A DNA stretch of 64,000 nucleotides from Geothrix fuzhouensis (GTDB taxonomy: Bacteria > Acidobacteriota > Holophagae > Holophagales > Holophagaceae), in contig NZ_JANHMQ010000001.1 of the NCBI RefSeq assembly GCF_024609325.1, positions 744,001 through 808,000 on the forward strand, given 5' to 3'. The notes below the pieces were generated by a model, which saw nothing but the letters and a program-made list of their open reading frames with translations, searched no databases and had not been told where the DNA came from. Positions 47,000 to 56,570 of the stretch are shown here, in pieces (the stretch's first letter is position 1; the number at the start of each line of letters is the position of its first letter). The translations under genes and the position numbers were made by a program.

Positions 47000-47947
47000 T
47001 CAGGACCTGGGAAGGGAAGCGGATTCGGAAGGCTCGTCCGCCAGCAGGCGCCAGCGGTAGAGCCCCAGGAAGGCCGGATTTTCAGGGAGGGGGCGGAAGT
47101 CGGGCTCAGGGTGGTGCAGCAGGTCGTCGAGGCGGACGCGGCGGATCTCGCCGGGCTGACGAGAGGCGCCACTGCCTTCGGGCCCCGTGTGGTAGAGCAG
47201 CATAGGCGTGCCGTCCACGTCGGGACGCACGAAAGCCATGGCGTGGTCGGGTTGGGCTCGGGCACCCCCCCGGGCGAAGAAGATCAGGTCGCCAGGGTGG
47301 GCAAGGGCCAGGTCCCGACCCAAGGACACGCAAGCCAGGCGGCGGAGGAAGGCGCCCTTGGCGAAGGGCCGAGGCCCCTCAGGAGTGGGAAAGCCGCTTC
47401 GCCAATCCGCCACAAAAGCCGACGAGGGATCCTGCCCCGGGGATCCCGCAGTGAAGGCCACCCGCTCCCGCCAGGCCACCGTGTGCGGAGCCAGGGCCTC
47501 GCGGAAGGCGAAGCGGAGCAGGCCCGCGCAGTCCCTCTGGGCCGGCTCCCAGGCGGGACTGGGGCCTTCGAGCTGCTGCTCAAGGATGGCCACGAACCAG
47601 GTCTGGAAGGCTTCGCGGTCGCCCACATCCGAAAGGGCGTTCGCAGATCGCGCTGCATGAAATGGAATGGACAAAGACTGTCGGAAATTGGGCCAGGCCG
47701 TGACCAACGCCACGGCCGGCCCCTCAGAGGACAGGAAGAAGCCCCCCGCCCCCCGCCAAGCCGGAACCCCTTCCACCTTCACGCCCCAGCCGGGCCGCCG
47801 AAGACCCAACAGCGAGCGGCTGTCCACCCGGATGTGCACCACGGGGTTGGCCGGATCCGCCTCCAGGACCGCCCGGTGCCGGATCGGCACCAGGAGGGCC
47901 GCGGCGGCCAGGACGGCGCCTCCGGCCAGAAGGTGACGGAGGTTCAT
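47000..47947 (-). CDS. YfaT-like protein (DUF1175, NlpC/P60-type cysteine peptidase fold)
   Basis: 315 residues. An N-terminal hydrophobic segment ([18 protein letters not shown]) directs it to the envelope. Cys140 in [28 protein letters not shown] and His235 in PDHAMAFV mark a papain/NlpC-like fold, the layout of DUF1175 (E. coli YfaT). It might cut peptides in peptidoglycan, or bind them. The ATG at 47947 overlaps the YfaA-like stop (ATGA). It is directly followed by the alpha-2-macroglobulin after one base, in the same order as in E. coli. Confidence 0.8.
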   Translation of the reverse strand: MNLRHLLAGGAVLAAAALLVPIRHRAVLEADPANPVVHIRVDSRSLLGLRRPGWGVKVEGVPAWRGAGGFFLSSEGPAVALVTAWPNFRQSLSIPFHAARSANALSDVGDREAFQTWFVAILEQQLEGPSPAWEPAQRDCAGLLRFAFREALAPHTVAWRERVAFTAGSPGQDPSSAFVADWRSGFPTPEGPRPFAKGAFLRRLACVSLGRDLALAHPGDLIFFARGGARAQPDHAMAFVRPDVDGTPMLLYHTGPEGSGASRQPGEIRRVRLDDLLHHPEPDFRPLPENPAFLGLYRWRLLADEPSESASLPRS

Positions 47948-50115
47948 CGGGGCCGCCCCTCCAGGCCACCCGCGGTCCAGTTCCATTCAATCCGGACAGA
48001 TCCCAGTCCCTTCAGGGCGCCCAGGAAGGGGCCCAGGCTGGAGGCCAGCTCTGTGGCAGCCTCGTCCTCGCTGGCGGTCTCGGTCTCGCCAATCCACCAG
48101 CCGCTGCCGGTGCGGCTGCGGAGGAAGGCCAGCAGCAGGTTCTCCAGTTCCTTCGAGGCACGGGTTCCGTCGATTTCCATGCGGGCCCAGGCCCGGGAAT
48201 CGCGGTCCGCCAGCGTCGGGGCCTGGCCCAGGAGCCCCGCGGCCACAGCCTTCACCGCCGCATCGTCGGTACCCAGCACCAAGGTGTCGGCCACCAGGGT
48301 CCAGGCAGGGCGGAACGCCTGGGCCGTCATCACCCGGTGCAGTTCCGTGGTGCCCAAGGCCTGTTTCTGGTTCTGCCCCTTGAAGAGGCGCGGCAGCACC
48401 TTCTTCATCAGGTTCTCCACTTGAGCCCGCTTGGCGCCCTGGATGGGCAACGCCAAGGCCAGGCTGGGTGTCATGCCCGGCTCGCCGAAGCCCCCGAAGG
48501 CTGTCACTTTGCCGTCCCGCTGGGCCTGCATGGCCCGCCAGGGGTCCTCCCGCCGGAGTTTGGCGAGTTCCATCAGTGACGCTTTTTCGACGGACCCCAG
48601 CGGCGGTGCGGTCACCCAGCCGTTCCAGAACAGGGCCGCCCCCCGCAGGTCCAAACAGGCCTGCAAAGCCGCCGCATCCTGGCGCAGGCCGGTCCGCTGG
48701 CGCTGGCGTTCCTGGGCCGCTGCCAGGGCATCCTGGTAACCCTTCATCTGAGACGGGGTCAGCGCCTGGCCACCATTGGCGAAGTCAGGCATGCGGGGCA
48801 GCTCCAGGTCGCTACCGTCATCCACCCGAAGCATGGCCTCCACCAGCTTCTCCGTGGGCCCAGCCCCCAGGGAGACTGCCAAGGCACCGGTGAGGGGTGC
48901 GGCTTTCGCCACGAAGGGGTTGGACCAGGCGCCCTGCTGGACGTTGGCCAGGCGGCGACGGAGGGCCTGGGTCTCGAAGGCCGCTCCCGCGCCAATGCGG
49001 GGGGCCAGCCAGAAGGACAGGTCCGTATCCGGCGCCATGGCCGACAAGGCGACGCGGGCCCACTCCTGGCGTTCGTCCAGGGACGGCAGCGGACCCGGGA
49101 ACAGCAAGGCCCGCAGGGGAGCTTCCCGGTCGCTGATCCAGGTACCTTCCGCTCTCTGGATCAGGTGGAAGACACCCCCGGACCCCCTCAGCTGCTGGAC
49201 TTCCGTAGATGCGCCAGGGCCTGTCCATTTGACGATCCGGGCCCGCGCGCCCGCGCTCAAAGGATTCAGCTTGAGCAAAGCCATCACGAGCTGCGTGCGG
49301 GCGGGCAGATCACCGGGGATGAACACCAGGGTGCCCCGGAGGGCCTCTGCGCTCGCGCGGTCCACCCCGTAGTGCAGCAGCCAGGCCTCGCGGTTGGCGA
49401 GCGGCTCCAGGGCCGGGGAGACCTGCTTCAGCCAAGGCTCCAGATGCCTCACGGCGAAGCCGGCCCGGCTGCCCTGGGCCAGGGCGGGAAGGATGCCGCT
49501 GGCAGGGGCACCGGAGGCGGAGTCGGTGCCCCCGCTGAGGGCCGCCAGTTTTTCGAGCCCTGGCCGCAGCTGCTTCAGGTGGATGAGCACGCCAGGCTGG
49601 GCGGCCTGGCCCAGGCCTCTCGGGAGGGCGGCGGTGCCAGTCTGCGTGAACAATGCCGGGCTGGGGATCCACTGGAAGCGCCAGCCTCCCTTATCCAGGT
49701 GCAGGCCCAGCCCATGGGTCCAGGGACGATCCACCCGGTCGGGGGCGCCCAGGTAGGCGTAGGGATCGGCACCGGACTGGCGGTAGCCGAGCCGATAGAG
49801 AAAGAGGGCCACCTCCGGATCGCGGGTCTTCAGGGCCTCCTCGGCCCACTCGGACAGGGTGCGCTGGCCGAGGAAGGCCAGGGCCACCCGCCGCGACTCG
49901 CCGTTTTGCTTCAGATGCTCCATCAGCTCGCCCGCCTGCTCATTCGGGGTCATCTCATCGAAAGGGATCGCCTTCCAGACGCGCTGGCCCTGCAGGTTCG
50001 TGCGGTAGATCGACCAGTGTTGGGCGCGCTCCTGCGCCCAGACCGGCACCTGTGCCGGGGCCGCTCCCGCGACCAGGATCGCCAGTACGCACAGACCCTG
50101 CGCGAGTCGCCTCAT
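47944..50115 (-). CDS. YfaA-like secreted protein (DUF2138-type)
   Basis: 723 residues with a signal peptide ([22 protein letters not shown]). Stretches such as [56 protein letters not shown] and [19 protein letters not shown], together with its position first in the cluster, point to DUF2138 (E. coli YfaA, about 560 residues). It is longer than that protein. No catalytic motif is recognised. It is the promoter-proximal gene of the cluster, with a sigma-70-like promoter upstream and a divergent hutI beyond it. The start at 50115 follows a G-rich ribosome-binding stretch and begins the signal peptide. Confidence 0.65.
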   Translation of the reverse strand: MRRLAQGLCVLAILVAGAAPAQVPVWAQERAQHWSIYRTNLQGQRVWKAIPFDEMTPNEQAGELMEHLKQNGESRRVALAFLGQRTLSEWAEEALKTRDPEVALFLYRLGYRQSGADPYAYLGAPDRVDRPWTHGLGLHLDKGGWRFQWIPSPALFTQTGTAALPRGLGQAAQPGVLIHLKQLRPGLEKLAALSGGTDSASGAPASGILPALAQGSRAGFAVRHLEPWLKQVSPALEPLANREAWLLHYGVDRASAEALRGTLVFIPGDLPARTQLVMALLKLNPLSAGARARIVKWTGPGASTEVQQLRGSGGVFHLIQRAEGTWISDREAPLRALLFPGPLPSLDERQEWARVALSAMAPDTDLSFWLAPRIGAGAAFETQALRRRLANVQQGAWSNPFVAKAAPLTGALAVSLGAGPTEKLVEAMLRVDDGSDLELPRMPDFANGGQALTPSQMKGYQDALAAAQERQRQRTGLRQDAAALQACLDLRGAALFWNGWVTAPPLGSVEKASLMELAKLRREDPWRAMQAQRDGKVTAFGGFGEPGMTPSLALALPIQGAKRAQVENLMKKVLPRLFKGQNQKQALGTTELHRVMTAQAFRPAWTLVADTLVLGTDDAAVKAVAAGLLGQAPTLADRDSRAWARMEIDGTRASKELENLLLAFLRSRTGSGWWIGETETASEDEAATELASSLGPFLGALKGLGSVRIEWNWTAGGLEGRPR

Positions 50116-50157
50116 GCCACGCCCCCTGCCCCGCACTGGAACCTCCGGTGTCGAGCG

Positions 50158-50185
50158 ATGCTATCAAGCCGTCCCCCAGGCGCAA
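50158..50185 (-). promoter_or_regulatory. Sigma-70-type promoter for the alpha-2-macroglobulin cluster
   Basis: On the minus strand TTGCGC (50185-50180), a 16-base spacer and TAGCAT (50163-50158) form a moderate -35/-10 pair about 43 bases upstream of the YfaA-like ATG. It is the only plausible promoter seen for the seven overlapping genes. Confidence 0.45.
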
Positions 50186-50236
50186 GGGACCCCGGTGTGT
50201 TTTTTTTGAATCACCGTTCCCTGGCAGACTGGATCC

Positions 50237-51445
50237 ATGTCGGACCGCCGTGTACTCGTGAACCTCCGGGGCCTCCTGACCCCCGATCCCACCCAGGTCT
50301 GGGCGGTGGACCGCATTCCCGACGCGGCCCTGGCCATGGAAGATGGGCGCGTGGCCTGGATGGGCCGGGCTGTGGACTTGCCAGCGGGCTGGAGGGACGC
50401 ACCAACGGTGGACGGCGGTGGTGCCTGGGCCACACCGGGTTTCGTCGATCCGCACACGCACTTGCTTTTTGGCGGCAACCGCTCGGGCGAATTCAACCGG
50501 CGTCTGCACGGCGTCAGCTACCAGCAAATCGCCTCGGAAGGCGGCGGCATCCGCGAGACCGTGCGGGCCACCCGCAGTGCCACGGTGGAAGACCTGGTGG
50601 CCTCGGGCGAAGCCCGCTTGAAGGCCTTTCGAGATCGCGGGGTGGTCCACCTCGAATGCAAGACCGGCTATGGGCTCGAACTCGAAGCGGAGTCCCGCCT
50701 CACGGCCGCCTATGCGGAGCTGAAGCAGAGAGGTTGGAGCCTCGACGTCACCCTGCTTCCGGCCCATGACCTGGCCCCGGAATTCGCCGGGGATGCCGAG
50801 GCCAATGCCCGGGCCGTGGCCGAAGACTGGCTGCCGGAGCTGGTGCGCCGCCATCCCGGCGTCGCGCGGTTCTGTGATGTGTTCGTGGAGACGGGTGTGT
50901 ATACCGCCGACCAGGGCCGGCGCATCTTCGCGGCCGGGAAGCGCCTGGGGCTGATCCCACGAGTGCATGCCGACGAACTCACCTGGACCGGCGGCGCCGA
51001 GTTGGCCGCCGAGGTGGGTGCCGCCAGCGCGGACCACCTCATGTTTTGCAGCGACGCCGGCATGAAGGCCATGGCCGCTGCGGACGTGATCCCCGTGCTG
51101 CTTCCGGGGACCACGCTCTTCCTCGGCATGCGCGACTGGGCCCCGGCCCGGAAGATGATCGAAGCTGGCTGCCGCGTGGCGCTGGCCACAGACTTCAACC
51201 CCGGCTCTTGCCCCTGCGCCGATCCGCTCACGATCCTCCGCCTGGGCTGCCTTCAGCTCCGCATGACCTTCGAGGAAGCCTTCACGGCCATGACCCTCCA
51301 CGCCGCCCACAGCCTGCGTCGCGACGACCTGGGCCACCTCCACCCCGGAGCCAAAGCCGATGTGCTGCTGTGGGACGTGGGTGACCTGCTGGAGCTCATC
51401 TACTGGGTGGGCGAGCCCTACCGGTCGAGGCTCCTGCGGGCCTGA
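50237..51445 (+). CDS. hutI: Imidazolonepropionase HutI
   Basis: 402 residues. The amidohydrolase metal motif FVDPHTHLLFGGNRSGEF is followed by GGIRETVRATRSAT, ECKTGYGLELEAE, VHADELTWTGGAELAAEVGAASADHLMF and ATDFNPGSCPC, all typical of HutI. It opens the imidazolone ring in histidine degradation. No other hut gene is visible, so hutH/hutU must lie elsewhere. It is divergent from the alpha-2-macroglobulin cluster across a 121-base region. A T8 tract (about 50200) stands between the two promoters. Confidence 0.94.
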   Translation: MSDRRVLVNLRGLLTPDPTQVWAVDRIPDAALAMEDGRVAWMGRAVDLPAGWRDAPTVDGGGAWATPGFVDPHTHLLFGGNRSGEFNRRLHGVSYQQIASEGGGIRETVRATRSATVEDLVASGEARLKAFRDRGVVHLECKTGYGLELEAESRLTAAYAELKQRGWSLDVTLLPAHDLAPEFAGDAEANARAVAEDWLPELVRRHPGVARFCDVFVETGVYTADQGRRIFAAGKRLGLIPRVHADELTWTGGAELAAEVGAASADHLMFCSDAGMKAMAAADVIPVLLPGTTLFLGMRDWAPARKMIEAGCRVALATDFNPGSCPCADPLTILRLGCLQLRMTFEEAFTAMTLHAAHSLRRDDLGHLHPGAKADVLLWDVGDLLELIYWVGEPYRSRLLRA

Positions 51446-51497
51446 TCCTCCACAACCAGGTCCGGGGCCGCTTTGCCCGCCTCAAGCAGAACGGTCC

Positions 51498-51526
51498 TTG
51501 AGCCCCCCTGTCCATGCGCCTAGAAT
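51498..51526 (+). promoter_or_regulatory. Sigma-70-type promoter for the DUF4136-like lipoprotein
   Basis: TTGAGC, a 17-base spacer and TAGAAT (51521-51526), about 85 bases upstream of the lipoprotein ATG. Confidence 0.6.
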
Positions 51527-51567
51527 GGTCTCGACCCAAGCAATAAGGACCAAATCATCCACAAGCG

Positions 51568-51592
51568 GGAGGCCTCTTCTTCTGGGCCTCCC
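51568..51592 (+). promoter_or_regulatory. Leader hairpin before the lipoprotein gene
   Basis: Perfect 8-bp arms gggaggcc / ggcctccc lie just ahead of the AGGAG ribosome-binding site. No T tract follows. It could stabilise the mRNA or limit read-through from hutI. Confidence 0.4.
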
Positions 51593-51610
51593 AGCCCCAG
51601 GAGACCCCTC

Positions 51611-52297
51611 ATGAATCGATCTTCTCTTGGCAGCGTCCTGCTCGCGGGGCTGATGGCGGTCCTGACGGGTTGCGCGAATCCCAACCCCGACCCCAGGGTT
51701 TCGCGTTTCGACTTCATCTACGGTGGCAACCTGGAAATCGAAGTCGATGCCCTCCAGGACCCGGATCGGCAGTCGCCGGGTAATCGCTATGTGCTGATGC
51801 CGGGCATGCGCGATTTGAAGGCCGATGACCTCGAATTCAGGCAGGTGTGTCGCTACATGGACAATGCCCTGGCGCTGAAGGGCTTCCAGAAGGCGGGGGA
51901 GAAGGAGCGGCCCGAGCTTTTCCTCCGCCTCGCCTATGGCATCGGAACCCCCCAGACCGAGAACGTGACCACCGGCGCAGGCTATTCCTATGCCGTGGGA
52001 TGGATGTGGTTCAACGTGCCGCCCAAAACCGCCAACATCACCTCCTACCAGCGAAATCTGATCGTCGAGGCCTACGACGCCCCTGATCCGGCCGTCGCCA
52101 AGCAGGTCTGGAAGACCAGCATCACGAGCACGGGAACCACCAATGACCTTCGGCGGGTGATCGTCTACATGATCTCGGCGGCCCATCCCTACTTCGGAAC
52201 CCAGACCAACAGCAAGAAACGCATCTCCATCTCCGGGACGGACCAGGGGGTCCTGGACATCGCCGTGGGGCCGCGCCCGGCCCCATCCGTGCCCTAG
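51611..52297 (+). CDS. DUF4136-like outer-membrane lipoprotein
   Basis: 228 residues. The signal ends in the lipobox LTGC with the lipidated Cys at 21. The mature protein shows the DUF4136 pattern: DFIYGGNLEIEV near the start, DNALALKGFQKAGEKERPELFLRLAYGIG in the middle and ITSYQRNLIVEAYDAPDPAVAKQVWKTSITSTG late. These proteins are of unknown function. It is transcribed alone, with its own promoter and a hairpin on either side. AGGAG precedes the ATG. Confidence 0.85.
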   Translation: MNRSSLGSVLLAGLMAVLTGCANPNPDPRVSRFDFIYGGNLEIEVDALQDPDRQSPGNRYVLMPGMRDLKADDLEFRQVCRYMDNALALKGFQKAGEKERPELFLRLAYGIGTPQTENVTTGAGYSYAVGWMWFNVPPKTANITSYQRNLIVEAYDAPDPAVAKQVWKTSITSTGTTNDLRRVIVYMISAAHPYFGTQTNSKKRISISGTDQGVLDIAVGPRPAPSVP

Positions 52298-52313
52298 GGA
52301 ATCCAGGCAAAAC

Positions 52314-52341
52314 GAAGCCCCGGGCCGATTCCCGGGGCTTC
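52314..52341. terminator. Bidirectional hairpin between the lipoprotein and the DUF465 protein
   Basis: An 11-bp stem (gaagccccggg / cccggggcttc). On the minus strand TTTT follows one base after the stem, so it should end the DUF465 transcript; on the plus strand it may end the lipoprotein transcript. Confidence 0.75.
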
Positions 52342-52360
52342 TCCTACGAGTGCGGAGGGT

Positions 52361-52594
52361 CTACTGTTCGGCGTGCCTTGAGACCTCCTGCACGATGTGA
52401 TAGATGCGTTCCTTGGCGCGGAGTTTGGTCTTCTTAAGTTCCACCTCTTCCAGGGATTCCTTGGCAGAGAGAGAGGGTTTCTTCTGGAGGTCGCCCAGGC
52501 GCGAATCAGCCGCCTTGTGTTCCTCCATGAGCTTGCGAAATTCGAAGTGTTCCTTCATCAGGCGCTCCTGAAGATCTGGGCGCAAGAAATCCAT
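52361..52594 (-). CDS. DUF465/YdcH-family small helical protein
   Basis: 77 residues that are almost all helical and highly charged: LQERLMKEHFEFRKLMEEHKAADSRLGDLQKKPSLSAKESLEEVELKKTKLRAKERIYHIVQE. This is the YdcH/DUF465 coiled-coil hairpin. Function is unknown; relatives are short cytoplasmic proteins. AGGAGG stands directly before the ATG at 52594; an in-frame upstream start at 52687 gives a non-conserved Pro-rich extension. It is monocistronic, divergent from the peptide-type ABC ATPase. Confidence 0.85.
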   Translation of the reverse strand: MDFLRPDLQERLMKEHFEFRKLMEEHKAADSRLGDLQKKPSLSAKESLEEVELKKTKLRAKERIYHIVQEVSRHAEQ

Positions 52595-52742
52595 GAATCC
52601 TCCTTGCCTAGGCGGGGCCGGTACGGACTCCGCAGGGTGATAGGGTGGCCCAAGGTTAGGACCACCCCGCAGGGCGTCAAGGGGCAATCCGAGACTCTAT
52701 GGAACCCTTTGATTTCCATTACTTCCGTGTAATTCTTGGCCC

Positions 52743-53663
52743 ATGTCCCTGACCATCGACGCGCTGCTCCTGGAACGGGTGGACGGGGTCCGCCTGCTGG
52801 GCCCTCTAAGCCTCCGACTGGCCCCCGGCGAGCGCGTGGGGCTGGTGGGCGAGAGCGGATCCGGGAAGAGCCTGCTGGTGCAGACCTTGTTTGGCGTCCT
52901 GCCCCCAGGGGTGCGCCAGACGGAAGGAAGGTTCACGGCTTTCGGCGTCCCCATGGACGGTCCCGGGCGGGATCGGGAGCGAGTCCTGGGCACCCGGCTG
53001 GCCTGGGTCCCTCAGGATCCCCGCCAAGCCCTGAACCCCCTCCTGACTCTGACCCAACACCTGGGCCTGCTGCCGGGCCTCCACCGCAAGGAATCTACTT
53101 CGGCGACCCAGCGACGGCTCACGCCGATGTTGGAGCGACTGGGGTTGCCCACGAACGAAGGCTTCCTCCGGCGCTTCCCTCATCAAATCAGTGGTGGCCA
53201 GCGGCAGCGCCTCTGCCTCGCCATCGCTCTCTCCTGTGATCCCGAGCTGCTGGTGCTGGACGAGCCCACCACCGCCCTGGATCCCCTGGCCCAGAAGGCC
53301 TTCCTGGACCTGGTGCTGGAGCTCCAACAGGAGCGGGGCCTGGGCTTCCTGTGGATCACCCATGACCTGGGCCTGGCTGCCCGGGCCTGCGATCGGCTGT
53401 TGGTCCTCTATGGCGGCGAAGCCGTGGAGGCAGGGCCCACCGTTCGCCTGCTGTCCACGCCGGGGCACCCCTACACCGCCCGTTTGCTGGCCGCGGCCCA
53501 GCGCCAGCCCTCAGCAGAATCAGGGTTCCTCTCCGCCCCCCAGGATCGCCCCCCGGGCTGTCCCTTCAGGTCCCGCTGCCCCACGCCTCAGACCACCTGC
53601 ATCACCTGGGCCGCTTGGCGTGGAACACCAGAAGCCGGCCTTCGTTGCGAACGGCCTCTTTAG
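52743..53663 (+). CDS. Peptide-type ABC transporter ATP-binding protein (OppD/DppD-like), orphan
   Basis: 306 residues. Walker A GESGSGKS, Q-loop WVPQDPRQALNPLLTL, signature ISGGQRQRLCLAIAL, Walker B LLVLDEPTTALDP and a switch His (ITHDLG) are intact. The C-terminal GHPYTARLLAA and GCPFRSRCP form the oligo_HPY tail found in dipeptide/oligopeptide importers. No permease or binding protein lies nearby, so its membrane partners must be elsewhere or absent. It is followed by a TonB-like gene after 20 bases. Confidence 0.88.
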   Translation: MSLTIDALLLERVDGVRLLGPLSLRLAPGERVGLVGESGSGKSLLVQTLFGVLPPGVRQTEGRFTAFGVPMDGPGRDRERVLGTRLAWVPQDPRQALNPLLTLTQHLGLLPGLHRKESTSATQRRLTPMLERLGLPTNEGFLRRFPHQISGGQRQRLCLAIALSCDPELLVLDEPTTALDPLAQKAFLDLVLELQQERGLGFLWITHDLGLAARACDRLLVLYGGEAVEAGPTVRLLSTPGHPYTARLLAAAQRQPSAESGFLSAPQDRPPGCPFRSRCPTPQTTCITWAAWRGTPEAGLRCERPL

Positions 53664-53683
53664 AACCCAGACTGTCCCCCAAC

Positions 53684-54484
53684 ATGCATCCCCTGCTCCG
53701 CATCCTCGATTCAACGGCCGTCGCCGGGGCCGATCCGTCCGTCTTTGATCTGCACCCTATCCAGGACGCTGCACCCGGAAGGTCCCGCCGAATCCCCAGC
53801 CTGCTCAGCCTGGGGCTGACGCCCCTCTTGATTTACGGCCTGTCCCTGAGCCTTGCCAACCCCTCCGCAATCCAGAGAGCCCGGAGGACAGTGGATAAGG
53901 CTGGCCGGTCGGTCACCCTCCTGCTGCATGAGCCGATCCTGCGGCCCGATGTCACCGAGCCAGTCCGGAATCTCCTGGGCCCCGATGGACCTGGCGGAAA
54001 GGGACACGAGGCTGGCACCTCCACCCTCGATCCAAGGCTGGCCGGCATCCAAACCACCACCCAGATCGCGCCCAGCGAGGTCATCGATCCCGATGAACTG
54101 GGCACCTCTCCCAATGCAGAACGGGTCTACCTCTCATTGAATTCCGCCTTGCCACCCCAAGCCGGGGGGAATGGACTGACCCGTGGCACCGGCCGGGACG
54201 CGGCCCTGGGGTCCGGCCCGGATCTCCTGCTCATTGCCATCCACCAAGTTGACTTGACCTATCAGATGGCCCCTGGAGATGGCCACCTCCTGACCGATCC
54301 TCCGCAGGTGCGGATCCTCATCGACGCCGACGGCGTGCCCTTCCGGGCCACCCTGGTCTCCGGTCCAGAGAAGCTCAAGGACATGGCCATCAAGGCTGCG
54401 CTGGGGTGGCGTTTCGAACCCCTGGGTCCCCATGGCCTCAAGGCACCCCTGGCCCTGACGATCACCTTCCGCCGCCCGCACTGA
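53684..54484 (+). CDS. TonB-like envelope protein
   Basis: 266 residues. A membrane segment (about 38-58, IPSLLSLGLTPLLIYGLSLSL) is followed by a loose Pro/Gly-rich region. The last 60 residues, VRILIDADGVPFRATLVSGPEKLKDMAIKAALGWRFEPLGPHG, match the TonB C-terminal pattern of an energy transducer. ExbB/ExbD genes are not nearby. The start at 53684 follows the ABC gene stop by 20 bases. Whether it energises an outer-membrane receptor or is a TonB-domain protein of another role cannot be told. Confidence 0.7.
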   Translation: MHPLLRILDSTAVAGADPSVFDLHPIQDAAPGRSRRIPSLLSLGLTPLLIYGLSLSLANPSAIQRARRTVDKAGRSVTLLLHEPILRPDVTEPVRNLLGPDGPGGKGHEAGTSTLDPRLAGIQTTTQIAPSEVIDPDELGTSPNAERVYLSLNSALPPQAGGNGLTRGTGRDAALGSGPDLLLIAIHQVDLTYQMAPGDGHLLTDPPQVRILIDADGVPFRATLVSGPEKLKDMAIKAALGWRFEPLGPHGLKAPLALTITFRRPH

Positions 54485-54494
54485 GCCGTTCGCT

Positions 54495-54552
54495 GGAACC
54501 CGCTCCCCAGCCGTGAGACCATGGGATGCAAGGTCCCGCAGGCAGCGGGTCC
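54495..54552 (+). promoter_or_regulatory. Structured 5' leader of guaB
   Basis: A long-range stem ggaacccgct / agcgggtcc (one bulge) encloses a smaller gacc/ggtc stem, 16 bases before the guaB ATG. No known riboswitch consensus was recognised. It might regulate guaB translation or be fortuitous. Confidence 0.3.
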
Positions 54553-54567
54553 GGAAAAAGGCTCCCC

Positions 54568-56028
54568 ATGCTGACCTTGCCCCTGATGCGCGCCCTCACC
54601 TTCGACGACGTCCTGCTCGTCCCCGGCTACTCGGAGATCCACCCGAACCAGGTGGACCTGGGCACCCGGCTTACGAAGGATATCGACCTGCGCATCCCCC
54701 TCATGTCCGCCGCCATGGATACGGTGACCGAAAGCCGCATGGCCATTGCCCTGGCACAGCTGGGCGGCATCGGCATCATCCACAAGAACCTCAGTCCTGA
54801 GCGCCAGGCGGAGGAAGTAGACAAGGTGAAACGGTCCGAATCCGGCATGATCACGGATCCCATCACCATCGGCCCCGACGCCCCCATCCGCGACGCCGAG
54901 GCCCTCATGGCCAAGTTCCGCATCAGCGGCGTGCCCGTGGTGGAGGGCCACCGGCTGGTGGGCATCCTCACCAACCGCGACCTGCGCTTTGAGACGCGTT
55001 GGGATATTCCCGTGCGCGAGGCCATGACCAAGGACAACCTCATCACCGTGCCCGTGGGCACCACCCTCCAGGAAGCCAAGGGCATCCTGCAGAAGCACCG
55101 CATTGAGAAGCTGCTGGTGGTGGACGGCCAAGGCCAGCTCAAGGGCCTCATCACCGTGAAGGACATTGAGAAGTCCATCGAGTACCCCAGCGCCTGCAAG
55201 GATGCCCATGGGCGCCTGCGGGTGGGCGCGGCGGTGGGCGTGGGCAAGGAACTGCTGGACCGCGCCGCCGCCCTGGTGGAGGCCCAGGTGGATGTGCTCT
55301 GCCTGGACAGCTCCCACGGTCACAGCAAAGGCGTGCTGGAGGCCGTGAGGGCCCTCAAGCAGGCCTTCCCCGCCATCTCCGTCATCGCGGGCAACGTGGC
55401 CACCTACCAGGGTGCGAAGGATCTTGCGAAAGCCGGAGCAGATGCCGTGAAGGTGGGCATTGGGCCGGGTTCCATCTGTACCACGCGTATCGTGACCGGC
55501 GCGGGCATGCCCCAGATCACCGCCGTGGCCGAAGCCAGCCGCGCATGCCGCGAGGCCGGCGTCACCTGCATCGCCGATGGCGGCATCAAGTTCAGCGGGG
55601 ATGTGGCCAAGGCCATCGCCGCCGGGGCTGACGCAGTGATGATCGGCAGCCTCTTTGCCGGCACCGATGAGGCGCCGGGCGAGACCATCTTCTACGCGGG
55701 CCGGACCTTCAAGGCCTACCGCGGCATGGGCAGCCTGGGTGCCATGAAGCAGGGCAGCAAGGACCGCTACTTCCAGGAAGGCAAGGAGGACACCAAGCTC
55801 GTGCCCGAGGGCATCGAGGGCCAGGTGCCCTACAAGGGCAAGATGGGCGACCTGGTCACCCAGCTCATGGGCGGTCTGCGCGCCGGCATGGGGCTAAGCG
55901 GTGGCGCCTCCATCGCCGACTTCCAGGCGAAGGCCACCCTCGTCGAGATCAGCGGCTCCGGCCTCCGCGAAAGCCACGCCCATGACGTCATGATCACCAA
56001 GGAAGCCCCGAACTACCGGATGGAGTAG
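54568..56028 (+). CDS. guaB: Inosine-5'-monophosphate dehydrogenase GuaB
   Basis: 486 residues. [15 protein letters not shown] opens the barrel; two CBS domains occupy about 95-200 ([27 protein letters not shown] and [22 protein letters not shown]). The active-site loop [15 protein letters not shown] has Cys at about 304, and [14 protein letters not shown] is the mobile flap region. It makes XMP, the first step to GMP. The ATG at 54568 is the start of the conserved protein; an upstream in-frame ATG (54526) would add a Gly/Ser-rich 14-residue lead. It is followed by the GxxExxY repeat element. Confidence 0.96.
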   Translation: MLTLPLMRALTFDDVLLVPGYSEIHPNQVDLGTRLTKDIDLRIPLMSAAMDTVTESRMAIALAQLGGIGIIHKNLSPERQAEEVDKVKRSESGMITDPITIGPDAPIRDAEALMAKFRISGVPVVEGHRLVGILTNRDLRFETRWDIPVREAMTKDNLITVPVGTTLQEAKGILQKHRIEKLLVVDGQGQLKGLITVKDIEKSIEYPSACKDAHGRLRVGAAVGVGKELLDRAAALVEAQVDVLCLDSSHGHSKGVLEAVRALKQAFPAISVIAGNVATYQGAKDLAKAGADAVKVGIGPGSICTTRIVTGAGMPQITAVAEASRACREAGVTCIADGGIKFSGDVAKAIAAGADAVMIGSLFAGTDEAPGETIFYAGRTFKAYRGMGSLGAMKQGSKDRYFQEGKEDTKLVPEGIEGQVPYKGKMGDLVTQLMGGLRAGMGLSGGASIADFQAKATLVEISGSGLRESHAHDVMITKEAPNYRME

Positions 56029-56042
56029 GGCGGAAAAAGGCG

Positions 56043-56518
56043 GAACACCGATGAACACCGATAACTGCTGATGAACACCGATCAGGAAAAGGGACTGCGG
56101 CCGGATCATGATCCGTTGACCGAGATCGTGATCGGGTTGGTGTTCAAGGTGGCCAACGGGCTGGGTTCGGGATTCCTGGAGAAGGTCTATGAGAATGCAC
56201 TGGCGATTGAACTCCAGAGAGCCGGGCTGACTTTCCAGCAGCAGGTCCCCATCACCGTGTCTTATGCCGGTCAAGTGGTCGGCACCTACATCGCCGATCT
56301 GGTGGTGGAGGGCCGCCTCCTCCTCGAATTGAAAGCCTGCCGGGCGCTGGAAGATGCCCACACGGCACAGAGCCTGAACTATCTCAAAGCCACCGATCTG
56401 CCCACCTGTCTCCTCGTCAACTTCGGAATCCCCAAGCCGCAGATCAAACGCCTTTCCCGCTAGGCTTCCCACTTTTTCGGTGTTCATCAGCTTTTATCAG
56501 TGTTCATCGGTGTTCTTC
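56043..56518. mobile_element. Inverted short-repeat element carrying a GxxExxY gene
   Basis: The left collar repeats GAACACCGAT (gaacaccgatgaacaccgat, then ctgatgaacaccgat), and the right collar is its reverse complement (tcggtgttcatcag, atcagtgttcatcggtgttc). The GxxExxY gene fills the space between, and its ATG and first codons (MNTDQ) are made from a left repeat unit. The unit sits between guaB and pyrC. This gene-in-repeats form is known for the family in several phyla; the way it moves is not established. Confidence 0.65.
56071..56463 (+). CDS. GxxExxY protein (PDDEXK_3-type)
   Basis: 130 residues. The family motif is GSGFLEKVYENALAIEL (G-x-x-E-x-x-Y), followed by LTFQQQVPITVSYAGQVVGTYIADLVVEGRLLLELKACRAL and AQSLNYLKATDLPTCLLVNFG. 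The D-x-x-V and E-x-K residues are those of a PD-(D/E)xK-like nuclease fold. The biological role is unknown. Its start codon is inside the repeat collar, so the element and the gene's N-terminus are tied together. Flanking genes are unrelated housekeeping genes. Confidence 0.92.
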   Translation: MNTDQEKGLRPDHDPLTEIVIGLVFKVANGLGSGFLEKVYENALAIELQRAGLTFQQQVPITVSYAGQVVGTYIADLVVEGRLLLELKACRALEDAHTAQSLNYLKATDLPTCLLVNFGIPKPQIKRLSR

Positions 56519-56570
56519 TTTAATCTTGAAATATCAGTGGCCGGTTAGAGTCCTGGTCCCCGGAGCCCCC

